Below, piece after piece: positions 47,163 through 57,672 of a stretch of 64,000 bases of DNA. Both the position numbers and the translations under genes were made by a program. Under the pieces are notes generated by a model. The model was not told where the DNA came from. It saw only the letters and a list, made by a program, of their open reading frames with translations, and made no database searches. Origin of the DNA: Eubacteriales bacterium SKADARSKE-1 (GTDB lineage: Bacteria; Bacillota; Clostridia; Oscillospirales; Acutalibacteraceae); NCBI GenBank assembly GCA_030920305.1, contig JARLUB010000001.1, forward strand, positions 434,001-498,000, in the 5' to 3' direction. The stretch's first letter is position 1. Every line of letters starts with the position of its first letter.

Positions 47163-49997
47163 TCAATGTTTAGTTTTTTCTATGACTTTTTTTAAATAAG
47201 CCCCCGTATAAGAGTTTTCATTTTTAGCTATGTTTTCTGGGGTACCGGTTGCAATAATATAGCCTCCACAGTCGCCACCTTCAGTGCCTAAGTCAATTAT
47301 ATAGTCAGCAGTTTTAATCAAATCTAAGTTGTGTTCAATAACAAGAACTGTGTTACCAGAATCGACTAATTTATGAAGAACTTTTATTAATTCGTGAACA
47401 TCGGCAGTATGAAGCCCAGTTGTAGGTTCGTCTAAAATATAAATAGTTTTTCCTGTAGACCTTTTTGAAAGCTCTGTAGCCAATTTAACTCTTTGAGCTT
47501 CACCACCTGACAGTGTTGTAGCTGCTTGTCCAAGTTTAATATATGAAAGCCCAACATCACAAAGTGTTTGTAATTTTCTTGAAATTTTAGGAATATTGGA
47601 GAAAAAGCTAAGAGCCTCTTCTATAGTCATTTCAAGTACATCATATATGCTTTTATTTTTATATTTTATTTCCAAGGTTTCTTTGTTATAGCGTTTGCCT
47701 TTACAAACTTCACAAGGAATATAAACATCAGGCAAAAAATGCATTTCTACTTTTAATATGCCATCGCCTTGGCAAGACTCACATCTTCCACCCTTTACGT
47801 TAAATGAAAATCTGCCACTACTAAATCCATGCGTTTTAGCGTCATTAGTGCTAGCAAAAAGCTCCCGTATATCAGTAAAGACACCAGTATAAGTCGCAGG
47901 GTTAGAACGAGGAGTTCTACCAATTGGAGACTGATCTATGTCTATAACTTTATCAAGATTTTCAACCCCTAAAATTTCCTTGTGTTTTCCAGGAGTATGT
48001 TTTGCTCTGTTTAAAGTTGAAGACAAACTTTTAAATAGTATATCATTCACCAGTGAAGATTTGCCGGAACCAGAAACACCTGTTACACAAACAAATTTCC
48101 CAAGAGGAATATCAACATTTATATTTTTAAGATTGTTTTGAGAGGCACCTATGACTTTTAATTTCTTGCCATTACCTTTTCGACGCTTTTTAGGTACCAT
48201 AACAAATTTTTCGCCAGTTAAATACTGACCCGTTATCGATTCCTTACAGTTTTTTATTTCATCAATAGTTCCAGCACAGACGACGTTTCCACCATGTACT
48301 CCGGCGCCAGGGCCTATATCTATAATGTAGTCAGCTGTGTACATAGTATCTTCATCATGCTCCACAACTATAACAGTATTACCAAGATCGCGAAGCTTTT
48401 TTAAAGCTGCTAACAGTTTATCATTGTCCCGTTGATGAAGCCCAATACTTGGTTCATCTAAGATATATAGAACACCCATTAATGAGGAACCAATTTGCGT
48501 AGCAAGCCTAATTCGTTGGCTTTCTCCGCCAGATAAGGTCCCGGCTTCTCTGGATAGTGTTAAATAATTGAGCCCTACACTATATAAAAAGCCTAGTCGT
48601 TCACGAATTTCTTTTATAATTTCTGAAGCTATAATTTGTTCTCTTTCTGTCAATTTTATATTATTTATAAACTTCAGTAATTCAGTTATTGATTTTTCGC
48701 ACAAATCGCTTATATTGATATTGTTTACAGTAACAGCTAAGCTTTCAGGTGAAAGCCTTTTGCCGCCACAAGCATCACATGGAATAGACCTCATATAGGA
48801 TTCTATTTCTTCCTTTATCCAGTTGCTTTGAGACTCTCTGTAACGTCTTTCAAGATTATTTATAATGCCTTCAAATTTAGTATTATATGTGATACGATTT
48901 TTCCCAAAACAACGTGTGACTTCAAATTCTTCTTTACCGGTACCATATAGTATTTTATTTAAAATATCATCACTTAAATTTTTAATGGGCGTGTTAAGTG
49001 AAAAGTTATATTTTTTTGCAAGGCCATCGAGATACATAAATGCAACACTATTGCCCTCTGAAGTCCAACCACTGGCAAGAATTCCACCTTCGCTGATAGA
49101 AAGATTTTTATTTGGTAAAATTAAATTAGGGTCAACTTGCATAAATATACCAAGGCCTGTACACTTTTTACATGCACCATAAGGGTTGTTAAAAGAAAAC
49201 ATTCTAGGTGTTAATTCCTCAATACCGATATCATGATCGGGACAGGAATATTTTTGAGAAAAAGTAATATCTTCCCCATCAATAACGTTAATTACAGTTA
49301 ATCCGCCTGAAAGTTCGTTTGTAGTTTCAATAGAACCTGTTAATCTAGACCTAATATCATCCTTTATTACTAACCGGTCTACAACTATTTCAATTGTGTG
49401 TTTTTGATTCTTTGAAAGTTTAATTTCTTCGGATAAATCATAAATTGTTCCATCAATTCTAACTCGAACAAAACCACTTTTTTTAGCATTTTCTATTTCT
49501 TTTATGTGCTCGCCCTTTCGAAGTCGCACAATTGGGGCTAAAACTTGTATTTTAGTACCAGGCTTCATTTCCAGAATTTTATCAACGATTTGATCGATTG
49601 TTTGATGATGTATTTCATTGCCACAAATTGGGCAATGAGGTATACCTATTTTAGAATATAAAAGCCTTAAATAGTCGTAAATTTCAGTGGTTGTTCCAAC
49701 GGTTGAACGAGGGTTTTTAGAAGTAGTTTTTTGATCTATTGAAATGGCTGGTGATAGGCCTTCAATATAGTCAACAGCAGGCTTTTCCATTTGTCCTAAA
49801 AATTGGCGTGCATATGACGATAATGATTCCATATATCGTCTTTGTCCTTCTGCGTAGATAGTATCAAACGCCAAAGACGATTTACCGGAGCCTGAAAGGC
49901 CAGTTATTACAACAAATTTATCTCGTGGGATTTCCACATCTATATTTTTTAAATTGTGCTCTCTAGCACCTTTAACATAAATTTTTTTATTAGACAT
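47163..49997 (-). CDS. uvrA: Excinuclease ABC subunit A
   Basis: UvrA of 944 residues, the DNA-damage-recognition ATPase of nucleotide excision repair. Two ABC modules: Walker [10 protein letters not shown] near 31-39 and GVSGSGKSS near 640, signatures LSGGESQR near 490 and LSGGEAQR near 830. Zinc-finger cysteines occur as CPIC near 121, CGGKR near 408 and CQGDG near 745. Length and order are normal. The RBS AGGAGG is 14 bases from the ATG. It is read from its own promoter at 50069-50096, not with uvrB. Confidence 0.98.
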   Translation of the reverse strand: MSNKKIYVKGAREHNLKNIDVEIPRDKFVVITGLSGSGKSSLAFDTIYAEGQRRYMESLSSYARQFLGQMEKPAVDYIEGLSPAISIDQKTTSKNPRSTVGTTTEIYDYLRLLYSKIGIPHCPICGNEIHHQTIDQIVDKILEMKPGTKIQVLAPIVRLRKGEHIKEIENAKKSGFVRVRIDGTIYDLSEEIKLSKNQKHTIEIVVDRLVIKDDIRSRLTGSIETTNELSGGLTVINVIDGEDITFSQKYSCPDHDIGIEELTPRMFSFNNPYGACKKCTGLGIFMQVDPNLILPNKNLSISEGGILASGWTSEGNSVAFMYLDGLAKKYNFSLNTPIKNLSDDILNKILYGTGKEEFEVTRCFGKNRITYNTKFEGIINNLERRYRESQSNWIKEEIESYMRSIPCDACGGKRLSPESLAVTVNNINISDLCEKSITELLKFINNIKLTEREQIIASEIIKEIRERLGFLYSVGLNYLTLSREAGTLSGGESQRIRLATQIGSSLMGVLYILDEPSIGLHQRDNDKLLAALKKLRDLGNTVIVVEHDEDTMYTADYIIDIGPGAGVHGGNVVCAGTIDEIKNCKESITGQYLTGEKFVMVPKKRRKGNGKKLKVIGASQNNLKNINVDIPLGKFVCVTGVSGSGKSSLVNDILFKSLSSTLNRAKHTPGKHKEILGVENLDKVIDIDQSPIGRTPRSNPATYTGVFTDIRELFASTNDAKTHGFSSGRFSFNVKGGRCESCQGDGILKVEMHFLPDVYIPCEVCKGKRYNKETLEIKYKNKSIYDVLEMTIEEALSFFSNIPKISRKLQTLCDVGLSYIKLGQAATTLSGGEAQRVKLATELSKRSTGKTIYILDEPTTGLHTADVHELIKVLHKLVDSGNTVLVIEHNLDLIKTADYIIDLGTEGGDCGGYIIATGTPENIAKNENSYTGAYLKKVIEKTKH

Positions 49998-50068
49998 TGG
50001 TTTTAAATAGTCCTCCTACTAGTAGCTAGTTGTTAGTAATTGCTTTTATGCAAAATGTATTATTTTTA

Positions 50069-50096
50069 ATTATATCAGAAAAATTGTTTTTTGTAA
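50069..50096 (-). promoter_or_regulatory. Promoter of uvrA-mtnN
   Basis: On the minus strand TTACAA (50096-50091), a 16-base spacer and a perfect TATAAT (50074-50069). No LexA-type box (GAACN4GTTC) is visible around it. Confidence 0.65.
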
Positions 50097-50191
50097 TGTG
50101 GAAACAGATGGCAAGGACACTTTAAACCCAAAGTTTTCACAAATTTTTAGCCTTATTACTCTTGTGAGGCTTTTTAAGCTTTAGAGAGCAA

Positions 50192-52147
50192 TCAATCTGA
50201 TTCTAATTCTTTTATTTTATCTCGTAAAACAGCGGCATGTTCAAATTCTAACAACTTTGAAGCCGCTTTCATTTCTTTTGTAAGTGCAGTTATGAGTACT
50301 TCTTTTTCAGACTTACTCATCTTTTTATTTGATTTTTTATCATCAAGGTCGCGGCTTGAAATTTCCAATACATCGGAAACCTTTTTAACTATAGTTTTAG
50401 GGATAATTCCGTGTCTTTGGTTGTATTCCATTTGTATTTTGCGTCGCCGTTCGGTTTCACGAATAGCTGTTTCCATAGATGGCGTTACTGAGTTAGCATA
50501 CATTATAACTTTACCATTTGCATTTCGGGCAGCTCGACCGATTGTTTGAATAAGAGAGCGGCTAGAACGTAAAAATCCTTCTTTATCAGCGTCTATTATG
50601 GCAACTAATGAGACCTCAGGAATGTCAAGGCCTTCTCTTAATAAATTAATGCCAATTAGAACGTCAAATTTTCCAAGCCGCAAGTCTCGAATTATTTCCA
50701 TTCTTTCAATAGTATCTATACCATAATGCATATATTTGACTTTTATTCCCATGTTTGTTAAATAATCTGTCAAATCTTCCGCCATTTTTTTAGTGAGAGT
50801 TGTTACAAGCACACGCTCATTTTTCTCTGCACGAATATTTATTTCAGAAATCAAATCATCTATTTGTCCCTCCACGGGTTTTACGATTATTTCAGGATCA
50901 ACGAGACCTGTTGGACGAATGACTTGCTCTACTACTTTTTTGCTATTATTTTCTTCAAAGTCTCCCGGTGTAGCGCTAACAAATACTATCTGGTTGACTT
51001 TTTCATAAAACTCGTCAAAAGTTAATGGTCTGTTATCATATGCAGAAGGTAGGCGAAACCCATAATCTACTAGGTTCTTTTTTCGAGCGTTATCTCCAGC
51101 GCACATGCTTCTTATTTGTGGAAGCATAACATGTGACTCGTCAGCGAAAATTAAAAAATCATCGGGGAAATAATCAATAAGGGTAAATGGCGCGCTGCCA
51201 GGCTTGCGGCCAGACATAATTCTAGAATAGTTTTCAATTCCTTTACAAAAACCTATTTCTTGTAACATTTCAATATCGTAACGAGTTCTTTGCTCAATTC
51301 TTTGTGCTTCAAGAAATTGTTCATTCTTTCTAAAATAGTCAAGACGGGTGTCTAGTTCAGACTCTATTTCGCGAATAGCCATTTGCAATTTTTCCTTAGG
51401 AACAATATAGTGAGAAGCAGGATAAATTATAGCGTGACGAACAACTGCCTTAATCTCATAGGTTAGTGGGTTTATTTCACTAATCTTATCTATTTCATCT
51501 CCGAAAAATTCAACTCGAATTACAGTGTCTGAAGAAGCGGCAGGAAAAATCTCAACAGTATCGCCTCTGACCCGGAACTTGTTTCTTGTAAGATTAATAT
51601 CATTTCTTTCATATTGAAGTTCGGTAAGTTTTTTTAAAAGTTCATCACGGCTTTTTTGCATGCCGGGCCGCAGGGAAATAACCATGGTTCTATAATCGAT
51701 TGGGCTACCAAGACTATAAATACAGGAAACGCTAGCAACAATTATAACATCACGCCGTTCAGAGAGCATGGATGTTGCTGAGTGACGAAGCTTATCGATT
51801 TCGTCATTTATAGAAGAATCTTTTTCTATATACGTATCAGTTGAAGCAACATAAGCTTCCGGCTGATAATAATCGTAATAAGAGACGAAATACTCAACTG
51901 CATTTTCAGGAAAAAACTCTCTAAATTCGGAACATAATTGTGCAGCCAAAGTTTTATTGTGAGCCAAAACTAATGTTGGCCTATTGACTTTAGCTATAAT
52001 ATTAGCCATAGTAAAAGTTTTACCTGACCCTGTAACGCCAAGTAATGTTTGAGCTTTATAGTTTGAATTCAAACCAGACACTATGGAATCTATAGCTTTT
52101 GGTTGATCACCTTTTGGAGAATATTCAGACTTAAGTTTAAAATTCAT
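50192..52147 (-). CDS. uvrB: Excinuclease ABC subunit B
   Basis: UvrB of 651 residues, which takes damaged DNA from UvrA and recruits UvrC. Walker [11 protein letters not shown] near 39-48, the beta-hairpin [13 protein letters not shown] near 90-102 that clamps the strand, helicase motifs [11 protein letters not shown] near 337 and QTIGRAARN near 538, and a C-terminal UVR domain ([19 protein letters not shown]) that binds UvrC. It starts 14 bases after radC, so the two form an operon. Confidence 0.98.
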   Translation of the reverse strand: MNFKLKSEYSPKGDQPKAIDSIVSGLNSNYKAQTLLGVTGSGKTFTMANIIAKVNRPTLVLAHNKTLAAQLCSEFREFFPENAVEYFVSYYDYYQPEAYVASTDTYIEKDSSINDEIDKLRHSATSMLSERRDVIIVASVSCIYSLGSPIDYRTMVISLRPGMQKSRDELLKKLTELQYERNDINLTRNKFRVRGDTVEIFPAASSDTVIRVEFFGDEIDKISEINPLTYEIKAVVRHAIIYPASHYIVPKEKLQMAIREIESELDTRLDYFRKNEQFLEAQRIEQRTRYDIEMLQEIGFCKGIENYSRIMSGRKPGSAPFTLIDYFPDDFLIFADESHVMLPQIRSMCAGDNARKKNLVDYGFRLPSAYDNRPLTFDEFYEKVNQIVFVSATPGDFEENNSKKVVEQVIRPTGLVDPEIIVKPVEGQIDDLISEINIRAEKNERVLVTTLTKKMAEDLTDYLTNMGIKVKYMHYGIDTIERMEIIRDLRLGKFDVLIGINLLREGLDIPEVSLVAIIDADKEGFLRSSRSLIQTIGRAARNANGKVIMYANSVTPSMETAIRETERRRKIQMEYNQRHGIIPKTIVKKVSDVLEISSRDLDDKKSNKKMSKSEKEVLITALTKEMKAASKLLEFEHAAVLRDKIKELESD

Positions 52148-52161
52148 AAAATTACCACACT

Positions 52162-52839
52162 TTAATTAAAAACAGTTTCTTTTAAGTCACTATCTGATAA
52201 AGAAACATAGTCATTATCTGAAAAAATAAAGTGGTCTAGCAAAACAACATTTATTCTTCGAAGAGTTTCTTTTAGAAAAATGGTAGTTTCTATATCATTC
52301 TTTGTTGGAAAAGCAAGCCCACTAGGGTGATTGTGTGCAACAATTACATATTTTGCATGATGGTTTAATATTAGCTGAATGATTTCACGTGTGTTGACCT
52401 CTACTTTATTAAAATATCCTTTAGCAATGATGTCACAAAACAAAAGACGCATTTTGGGGTCAAGAAGCACTAAAGCTATATGTTCTTCGCTTCTACCCGT
52501 AAATTTACTCATCAATAATCGACCAATTTGGTTTTTTGTTATAATTTTGTTATTTGGAGTAGCTTTGTCCTCCGCATAAAGTCTTATCATTACTGCTACA
52601 TTTTTTATTAGTATAGCAGAAGCTAGACCAATTCCTTCAACTGATGTAAGAGTGTTAATTGGTGCATCAAAGATAGCAGAAAACGATCCAAATTTATCTA
52701 ATAACTTGTGTGCTATGTGGTTAGTGGTTTTTCTCGGGATACTAAAAAATAAAAGTAGCTCCAAAAGTTCGTGCCTTTCTAATGACTCAGGTGCTTTAAT
52801 AAACTTTTTTCTAAGCCGTTCTCTGTGACCTTTGTGCAA
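52162..52839 (-). CDS. radC: DNA repair protein RadC (JAMM/MPN+ domain)
   Basis: A 225-residue RadC-family protein. The N-terminal helix-hairpin-helix-like part carries LTSVEGIG near 66; the C-terminal MPN domain carries the zinc motif H-x-H-x7-S-x2-D in AHNHPSG followed by the aspartate of TKND. The function is still uncertain despite the name; it is widely used as a marker of Firmicute genomes and of mobile elements. TTG start behind AGGAGGG. It heads the radC-uvrB unit. Confidence 0.93.
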   Translation of the reverse strand: MHKGHRERLRKKFIKAPESLERHELLELLLFFSIPRKTTNHIAHKLLDKFGSFSAIFDAPINTLTSVEGIGLASAILIKNVAVMIRLYAEDKATPNNKIITKNQIGRLLMSKFTGRSEEHIALVLLDPKMRLLFCDIIAKGYFNKVEVNTREIIQLILNHHAKYVIVAHNHPSGLAFPTKNDIETTIFLKETLRRINVVLLDHFIFSDNDYVSLSDSDLKETVFN

Positions 52840-52887
52840 TTTTTTCCCTCCTAATACATACAGTTTTTTAAAAGTTTATACAAAACC

Positions 52888-52916
52888 ATTATACACCAAA
52901 AGATGAATTTTGAAAA
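52888..52916 (-). promoter_or_regulatory. Promoter of radC-uvrB
   Basis: A perfect TATAAT on the minus strand (52893-52888) with a poor -35 (TTTTCA, 17-base spacer). It lies back to back with the rluD-type promoter. Confidence 0.5.
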
Positions 52917-52940
52917 GTGGGGAGAATGATTTGGTTTAGT

Positions 52941-52948
52941 GGTATAAT
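52941..52948 (+). promoter_or_regulatory. TATAAT -10 element for the pseudouridine synthase gene
   Basis: TATAAT at 52943-52948 preceded by GTGG, close to an extended -10 (TGG-TATAAT). There is no good -35 17 bases upstream. The start codon follows 18 bases later, so the leader is very short. Confidence 0.55.
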
Positions 52949-52966
52949 GAATTTAGGTGATAAAAT

Positions 52967-53929
52967 TTGAAAACTATAACAATAACAGAAAATGATGCCG
53001 GGCAGCGACTAGATAAATTTTTAAACAAATCTTTTAAAAATTTGCCTTTAGCCCTCATGTATAAATGCATACGAAAGAAGGACATAAAGGTAAATGGCAA
53101 GCGGTGCAAAATAGATACAAGACTAAATGTTGGGGATATTTTAACTTTATATGTAAAAAACGAATTTTTTGAAAGTTCTCCTACAAAATATGACTTTTTA
53201 AAAGCACCTTCTAAAGTTGATGTGGTTTATGAGGATAAAAATATTTTGCTAGTAAATAAAAAACCAGGGTTAATTGTCCATTCTGACAAAAATTATCATT
53301 TCGATTCTTTAATTTCAAGAATACAACATTACTTATTTGAACGTGGAGAGTATGAGCCAAATGATTCTCATTCTTTTTCTCCAGCACTTGCAAATAGAAT
53401 AGACAGAAATACCGGAGGTATTGTAATAGCCGCAAAAAATGCTGAAACTTTAAGAATACTAAATTCAAAAATAAAAGATAGAGAAATAAAGAAGTTTTAC
53501 TTGTGTATTGTTCATGGAATATTACAAAAAAAGGAAGATGTGTTGACGGCATACCTTGAAAAAAACGAACCACAAAATCGGGTCTATATTCATCTGACCC
53601 CAAGTAAAAATACGAAGATAATAAAAACCAAATATAAGGTTATAGATGAAAAAGAAAACTTTAGTTTACTTGAAGTGGAACTTTTGACAGGAAGAACTCA
53701 TCAAATAAGAGCGCATATGGCGTCAATTGGACACTCTCTTGTGGGCGATGGGAAATATGGTACTAATGCAAAAAACAAAAATACAAGTTATAAATGGCAG
53801 GCTCTTTATTCATATAAAATAAAGTTTGATTTTAAAACATCAGCAGAAATTTTGGATTACTTGAATGGACAGACTTTTGTAGCACCGAAAACATGGTTTA
53901 TTGATGATTTTTATAATAATTTAAAATAA
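52967..53929 (+). CDS. RluC/RluD-family 23S rRNA pseudouridine synthase
   Basis: A 320-residue enzyme that isomerises uridines in large-subunit rRNA. The N-terminal S4 RNA-binding domain begins RLDKFLNK near residue 13 and includes DIKVNGKRCKID near 43. The catalytic domain starts at VVYEDKNILLVNKKPG near 86 and carries the catalytic aspartate in ANRIDRNTGG near 146, followed by TGRTHQIRAH near 241. RluC and RluD cannot be told apart here. TTG start with AGGTGA upstream. Confidence 0.92.
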   Translation: MKTITITENDAGQRLDKFLNKSFKNLPLALMYKCIRKKDIKVNGKRCKIDTRLNVGDILTLYVKNEFFESSPTKYDFLKAPSKVDVVYEDKNILLVNKKPGLIVHSDKNYHFDSLISRIQHYLFERGEYEPNDSHSFSPALANRIDRNTGGIVIAAKNAETLRILNSKIKDREIKKFYLCIVHGILQKKEDVLTAYLEKNEPQNRVYIHLTPSKNTKIIKTKYKVIDEKENFSLLEVELLTGRTHQIRAHMASIGHSLVGDGKYGTNAKNKNTSYKWQALYSYKIKFDFKTSAEILDYLNGQTFVAPKTWFIDDFYNNLK

Positions 53930-53974
53930 ATTTTATAAATACTGCAATAAAATATAATTAGTTATTATCCAAGG

Positions 53975-54003
53975 TTGATTTTTTTTGTTAAAAGTTATAT
54001 AAT
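53975..54003 (+). promoter_or_regulatory. Promoter of the pduL-like gene
   Basis: TTGATT (53975-53980), a 17-base spacer and a perfect TATAAT (53998-54003). The predicted start near 54010 is downstream of the ATG at 53975, which rules out that longer reading. Confidence 0.75.
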
Positions 54004-54034
54004 AATTGTAATTGTTTTTAAAGGTGGTTGTTTT

Positions 54035-54604
54035 ATGAAAATATTAATTGAGATGTCAGCGCGGCATGTGCACTTATCACAAAAAGATTTAGAGATATTG
54101 TTTGGATCAGGCTATAGCCTTACACATAAAAAAGATCTTTCTCAACCTGGACAATTTGCTAGCAATGAGAAAGTTACCATAAAAGGGCCAAAAGGTGAGA
54201 TTTGTGGAATTTCAGTTATAGGGCCTATTAGAAAAAGCACTCAGGTGGAGTTGTCTTTAACAGAAGCTAGAAAACTTGGAATAACTGCGCCAATTCGAGA
54301 GTCTGGAGATATAAACGAAACTCCTGGCTGCCTATTGGTAGGTCCTTTTGGAGAAGTGGAATTAGATAAAGGGGTTATTGCAGCTAAGAGGCATATTCAT
54401 TTGGATGATAAGACCGCAGAAAAATATGGTATTAAAAATAAACAAGTTGTAAGTGTAAAAATTAATTCAAGTGAACGCTCTTTGATTTTTGGAAATGTAA
54501 TAATAAGAGTAAGTAAAAATTTTGTACCTGCTATGCATATAGATACGGATGAGTCAAATTCTGCAGGACTTAGTGGAAAAGCAGAGGGAGAGATAATAGT
54601 TTAG
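54035..54604 (+). CDS. pduL: PduL-type phosphate acyltransferase
   Basis: A 189-residue phosphotransacylase of the PduL family, swapping CoA and phosphate on acetyl or propionyl groups; it replaces Pta in many Clostridia. Two beta-barrel halves carry the zinc-binding histidines ARHVHLSQ (residues about 9-16) and KRHIHLDD near 119. GPIRKSTQVELS near 66 is another family block. No microcompartment genes or acetate kinase are next to it, so it is probably the housekeeping acetate-forming enzyme. ATG 54035 follows AAAGGTGG. Confidence 0.9.
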   Translation: MKILIEMSARHVHLSQKDLEILFGSGYSLTHKKDLSQPGQFASNEKVTIKGPKGEICGISVIGPIRKSTQVELSLTEARKLGITAPIRESGDINETPGCLLVGPFGEVELDKGVIAAKRHIHLDDKTAEKYGIKNKQVVSVKINSSERSLIFGNVIIRVSKNFVPAMHIDTDESNSAGLSGKAEGEIIV

Positions 54605-54658
54605 CAATAAAAGTCAAAATCTCGAAAAATGTACTGATAGCGATTTTTGTTAAAATTT

Positions 54659-54692
54659 TCGGCGGATTTGTTTTTTTACAAATCCGCCGAAT
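54659..54692. terminator. Hairpin between pduL and the lysozyme gene
   Basis: Fourteen-base perfect stem TTCGGCGGATTTGT / ACAAATCCGCCGAA with a T6 loop, between convergent genes. T tracts after the stem are weak on both sides, but the GC-rich stem fits a bidirectional terminator. Confidence 0.7.
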
Positions 54693-54697
54693 GTTAT

Positions 54698-55507
54698 TTA
54701 AAAGCCATTTAAGTGTGCACTTTTTATTATGCTAGGGTAGTCTTTATAGGAGTAGTTAAGATCTACCTGAGTTTCGATTCCTGGGACAGAACCAGAATTT
54801 GTGTATTGCCAAATACCATATGGTCTAGTGCACCCGCACTTATTATTCCAATGTGCAATCCAAAGCTGATACGGGCTAAGCCTGTCCATATCAAGTTTAT
54901 ACCTAGTCCAATTTAAGTTTGCATAGATTCCAACATAATAACCGGCACTTTTTACGCGTTCAAGAAACGTAATTGCAACGTCGGTACGTTGTTGTACATT
55001 AAGCTCAAGTTGAGAATCATCTTCAATGTCAAGGCATGCGGGGTATTCCCATCGGGTCCATTTTAGCCGATTTATGAAAAAATCTGCTTCCATTATAGCT
55101 TGTTGTGGGTTTTTAGCATAGCTATAGTGATAAGCTCCTATTGGAATTCCAACAGATTTTGCACCATTAATGTTGTTTATAAGCTGCCTATCGGTAAACT
55201 TTTCCCAGTTTGACCATCCAAAACTCGTTCGAATCATTGCAAATTGAATTCCAGAATCAGCAACGGCCCGCCAATTAATAGTCCCATTCCATTTTGAAAC
55301 ATCAATTCCCCGCGCAAAGAAATTTGATATGGGTTGGGGTTGAACGACTTTAGTAGGATCAACTGACTTAAGGCCTTCGGACTTTAAAACATCTTGCGTA
55401 GAAGGAGAATCATCTGAGTCCTGGGCAAAAACAATTACGGAAGATAATAGAGGAATTAGTAATATTATAAGAACTAAGATGAAATGTTTGCGCAATTTTT
55501 TGCACAT
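54698..55507 (-). CDS. Secreted GH25 lysozyme
   Basis: A 269-residue exported muramidase of glycoside hydrolase family 25. The signal peptide ends near SVIVFAQD (about residue 29), then a ~30-residue linker and the TIM-barrel domain: GIDVSKWNGTINW near 68, IRTSFGW, the catalytic acidic cluster CLDIEDDS near 158 and the end block IWQYTNSGSVPGI. It would cut the MurNAc-GlcNAc bond in its own wall or that of competitors. No separate wall-binding domain is present. I prefer ATG 55507 because the GGTGA of the RBS abuts ATG 55513. Confidence 0.92.
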   Translation of the reverse strand: MCKKLRKHFILVLIILLIPLLSSVIVFAQDSDDSPSTQDVLKSEGLKSVDPTKVVQPQPISNFFARGIDVSKWNGTINWRAVADSGIQFAMIRTSFGWSNWEKFTDRQLINNINGAKSVGIPIGAYHYSYAKNPQQAIMEADFFINRLKWTRWEYPACLDIEDDSQLELNVQQRTDVAITFLERVKSAGYYVGIYANLNWTRYKLDMDRLSPYQLWIAHWNNKCGCTRPYGIWQYTNSGSVPGIETQVDLNYSYKDYPSIIKSAHLNGF

Positions 55508-55664
55508 AAACATTCACCGTCCATTATAAAAATTAGAAATAAATAAGTCTAATTATATCATATTTACAAATTTATAGCAACATAAATTTGTGCTATTGTT
55601 AAATATAAAAGTTAGTTTAAAGTGAAAGTTTAAAGAGAAACTCTCATAAAAATTTTTCCTCTGT

Positions 55665-55716
55665 AAAAAAGCAGACACCACCAAAAGTATAAGTTTTTGC
55701 TGATGTCTGCTTTTTT
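55665..55716. terminator. Large bidirectional hairpin at the left end of the IS relic
   Basis: A6GCAGACA and TGTCTGCT6 bracket a partly paired interior (AAAA/TTTT). Strong T6 tracts on both strands. It lies 158 bases upstream of the lysozyme start and just left of the decayed transposase, so it may have belonged to that element. Confidence 0.7.
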
Positions 55717-55721
55717 GTATA

Positions 55722-56940
55722 ATGAGGAAAAGGAGCGGGGATCGCCAAAAGGGAAAAAGTATCGAATGTTCACACAGGAGGAAAAACTGTGTTTGGTATA
55801 AAATACTATTTAGCGCATGTGTCCAGGTGCAATTTGTAAAAAAAGAATGCATTATATACAACTGTTTTTTTGCCGCTAAATGAAGGATTTTGCAGAGAAA
55901 GGAAAAGAGAAGGGATAGTACATTAACATAGGGACTGCTGGGGTAAACACTACTCAGCACCGCATACCAGCACAAAAATGTTAGATGAAATCGGGCAGGT
56001 TTAGCTTAAGGCGGCGAAGCTTGAAATAGATGTAGCATGGTGAAAAAAGATTACTAGGGAAGTGAGCTAGATTAAATAAAGAGTATTTTACTGCTAGCAG
56101 TAAGGTTTTGAAGCATCTGAGAACTCAAAAAACATTACCTCATAAGATTAATTTGTAGTATCATGGCAATTAATTACGCTGGTTGCTATAAGTGGCTAGC
56201 CAGGAGAAAAAAACCAAATCTTCATAAGAATGATCAGTAGTTGCTTACCGGCTTGCTCAACGCAGAGCATGAAAATTACAAGGCCTTTGTTTATTACAGG
56301 CTTGCAAGAGCCACATGAAAAAATACTGACTGGGTGTTTTTTGATAATGTGGCTTAAAAATTCTGCAAGCAGGAACTTATCCGCTCCAAAGTAAAGAAGT
56401 GTCGTACGGGAAGTCAGGAAAAGAGAGTTTAATTTATCCTAATTTAATACACGGGCAATGAACCTCATACTTTCCAATTTAATAGGTAGTTTCTGATATG
56501 ACCTGTATTTGCAATCAAGGTTCGCAGTATGAATGGATATTATTTGTTGATACGTTTAACGACGAAATTATAGCCCATACATTACCTGCCAATCGTAGCA
56601 ATCCATACCCGTATTTGCTTGCTTAGACACTTTAAAGAAAAAATGAATAAGCAGATATCCCCGTTAGTTTTGCGCACTTACCAAGGATATGCTTACTCAT
56701 CTAGAGCTTTTGCATGATTTCATAAAGATTATAATATACCCAGATCTATGTCACTAGTTGGAACGTCTACAGACAAACCATTATAGAACCAATGAATGGC
56801 TGAATCAAGGGCGAACTCTATCTGGATTTTGATGCCGTTTATACCGTTTAACTTAAAAAGCTATTTGAGTGGGTATATACGTTATTTTGAACTACAAAAC
56901 CCCAATTTAATATAAAACTGAATTGTTGTTCTAAAAAATT
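55722..56940 (+). pseudogene. Decayed IS3-family transposase (orfA and orfB)
   Basis: Pieces of a two-frame IS3-type transposase are readable across many stops and shifts. orfA: GKKYRMFTQEEKL near 55746 and its leucine-zipper tail (IGQV, AAKLEIDVAW) near 55990-56040. orfB: AGCYKWLARRKKPN near 56185, QELIRSKVKKCRTGSQEK near 56371, the DDE core VVSDMTCICNQGSQYEWILF from 56486 running on to NDEIIAHTLPANRS, then YQGYAYSSRAF near 56688, PMNG-IKGELYLDFDAVYT near 56790, and YKTPI near the end. The second catalytic aspartate motif reads TYQG. No clean terminal inverted repeats were found. Nothing else is coded between 55517 and 57122. Confidence 0.85.
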
Positions 56941-57122
56941 GTTTTTATTTGCTATTTACTTTTGTTTGGCAGATGCAAAATGTTGCTTATATGCTTTTTT
57001 ATATATTAGGCGCGCTTACTTTTAGTGTATCTTAATAACATTCTTGGTAGTCACATTGACTTTATTTAAGTAGTTGAAAATTTTTTTTTATATGGTAAAA
57101 TAAATTAAGATAAGAATAATTT

Positions 57123-57199
57123 CCGGGTGTGGCGCAGATTGGTAGCGCGCTTGAATGGGGTTCAAGAGGCCGCTGGTTCGATTCCAGTCACTCGGACCA
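57123..57199 (+). tRNA. tRNA-Pro (anticodon GGG), CCA encoded
   Basis: Acceptor CCGGGTG/CACTCGG (one G-U), anticodon stem CTTGA/TCAAG with loop ATGGGGT, T arm GGTTCGATTCC. A second integrase relic points towards it from the right, so it was also an attachment site; I did not find a duplicated 3' end downstream. Confidence 0.95.
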
Positions 57200-57202
57200 A
57201 CT

Positions 57203-57250
57203 AAAACCCGCATAAATACTGGTTTTACAGTGTTTGTGCGGGTTTTCATT
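57203..57250 (+). terminator. Hairpin after tRNA-Pro
   Basis: AAAACCCGCATAAATACTG pairs with CAGTGTTTGTGCGGGTTTT, with a few mismatches, followed by a T-rich stretch. The same motif as the hairpins after tRNA-Lys and its copy, although the tRNA genes differ. Confidence 0.8.
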
Positions 57251-57307
57251 TTTGCCCTGAAAGAATTTTTCTACGAATTTTTCTACGAATTTTTTTACAT
57301 ACCAGAA

Positions 57308-57670
57308 TTATAAAGAAAATGTATTTTGAATATCTTTGGCCATATTATTTTTTCTCGTGTTACTAATATGAGTGTAAACATCAATTGCTTCTTTTGCGTC
57401 AAGAAAAACCCCCTTGCTTTCTTCATCTTCTTTTTTAGGTAAAGAAACTTTTGCCGCTGGGTTGCGCAGTATTAGCTCATAGAAAGCCTCCTCATCCAAA
57501 ACTGACTTAATAAAGCTCTGCATTTTTATCGTACAAATTGATAGGCCGCCTTTTTTGCCATCTAAACGACCACTTCTAAATTTACTTTCGTAATAATCTG
57601 TAATATTAGATGGTTTTTTCGGACAATTTAAGATTCTTTTTTTGAAAATAGGGGAAAATATGCTTTTTAG
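57308..57670 (-). pseudogene. Tyrosine integrase remnant at tRNA-Pro
   Basis: Middle part of an integrase like the one at 39058. HIFPYFQKKNLKLSE (core-binding domain) is in one frame; after a one-base slip in an A run near 57612-57617 the reading continues as DYYESKFRSGRLDGKKGG and MQSFIKSVLDEEAFYELILR, then NPAAKVSLPKK and a short unrelated tail ending at 57308. The whole catalytic domain is missing. At the 5' side it joins abruptly to a sigma-like fragment in the same open frame, which suggests that a deletion fused two genes. Confidence 0.82.
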
Positions 57671-57672
57671 TT

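Noticed and set aside
55553..55975. A 140-residue minus-strand open frame
   Set aside because: It lies opposite the IS relic and hairpin; the plus strand shows recognisable transposase pieces and this frame has no RBS or family.
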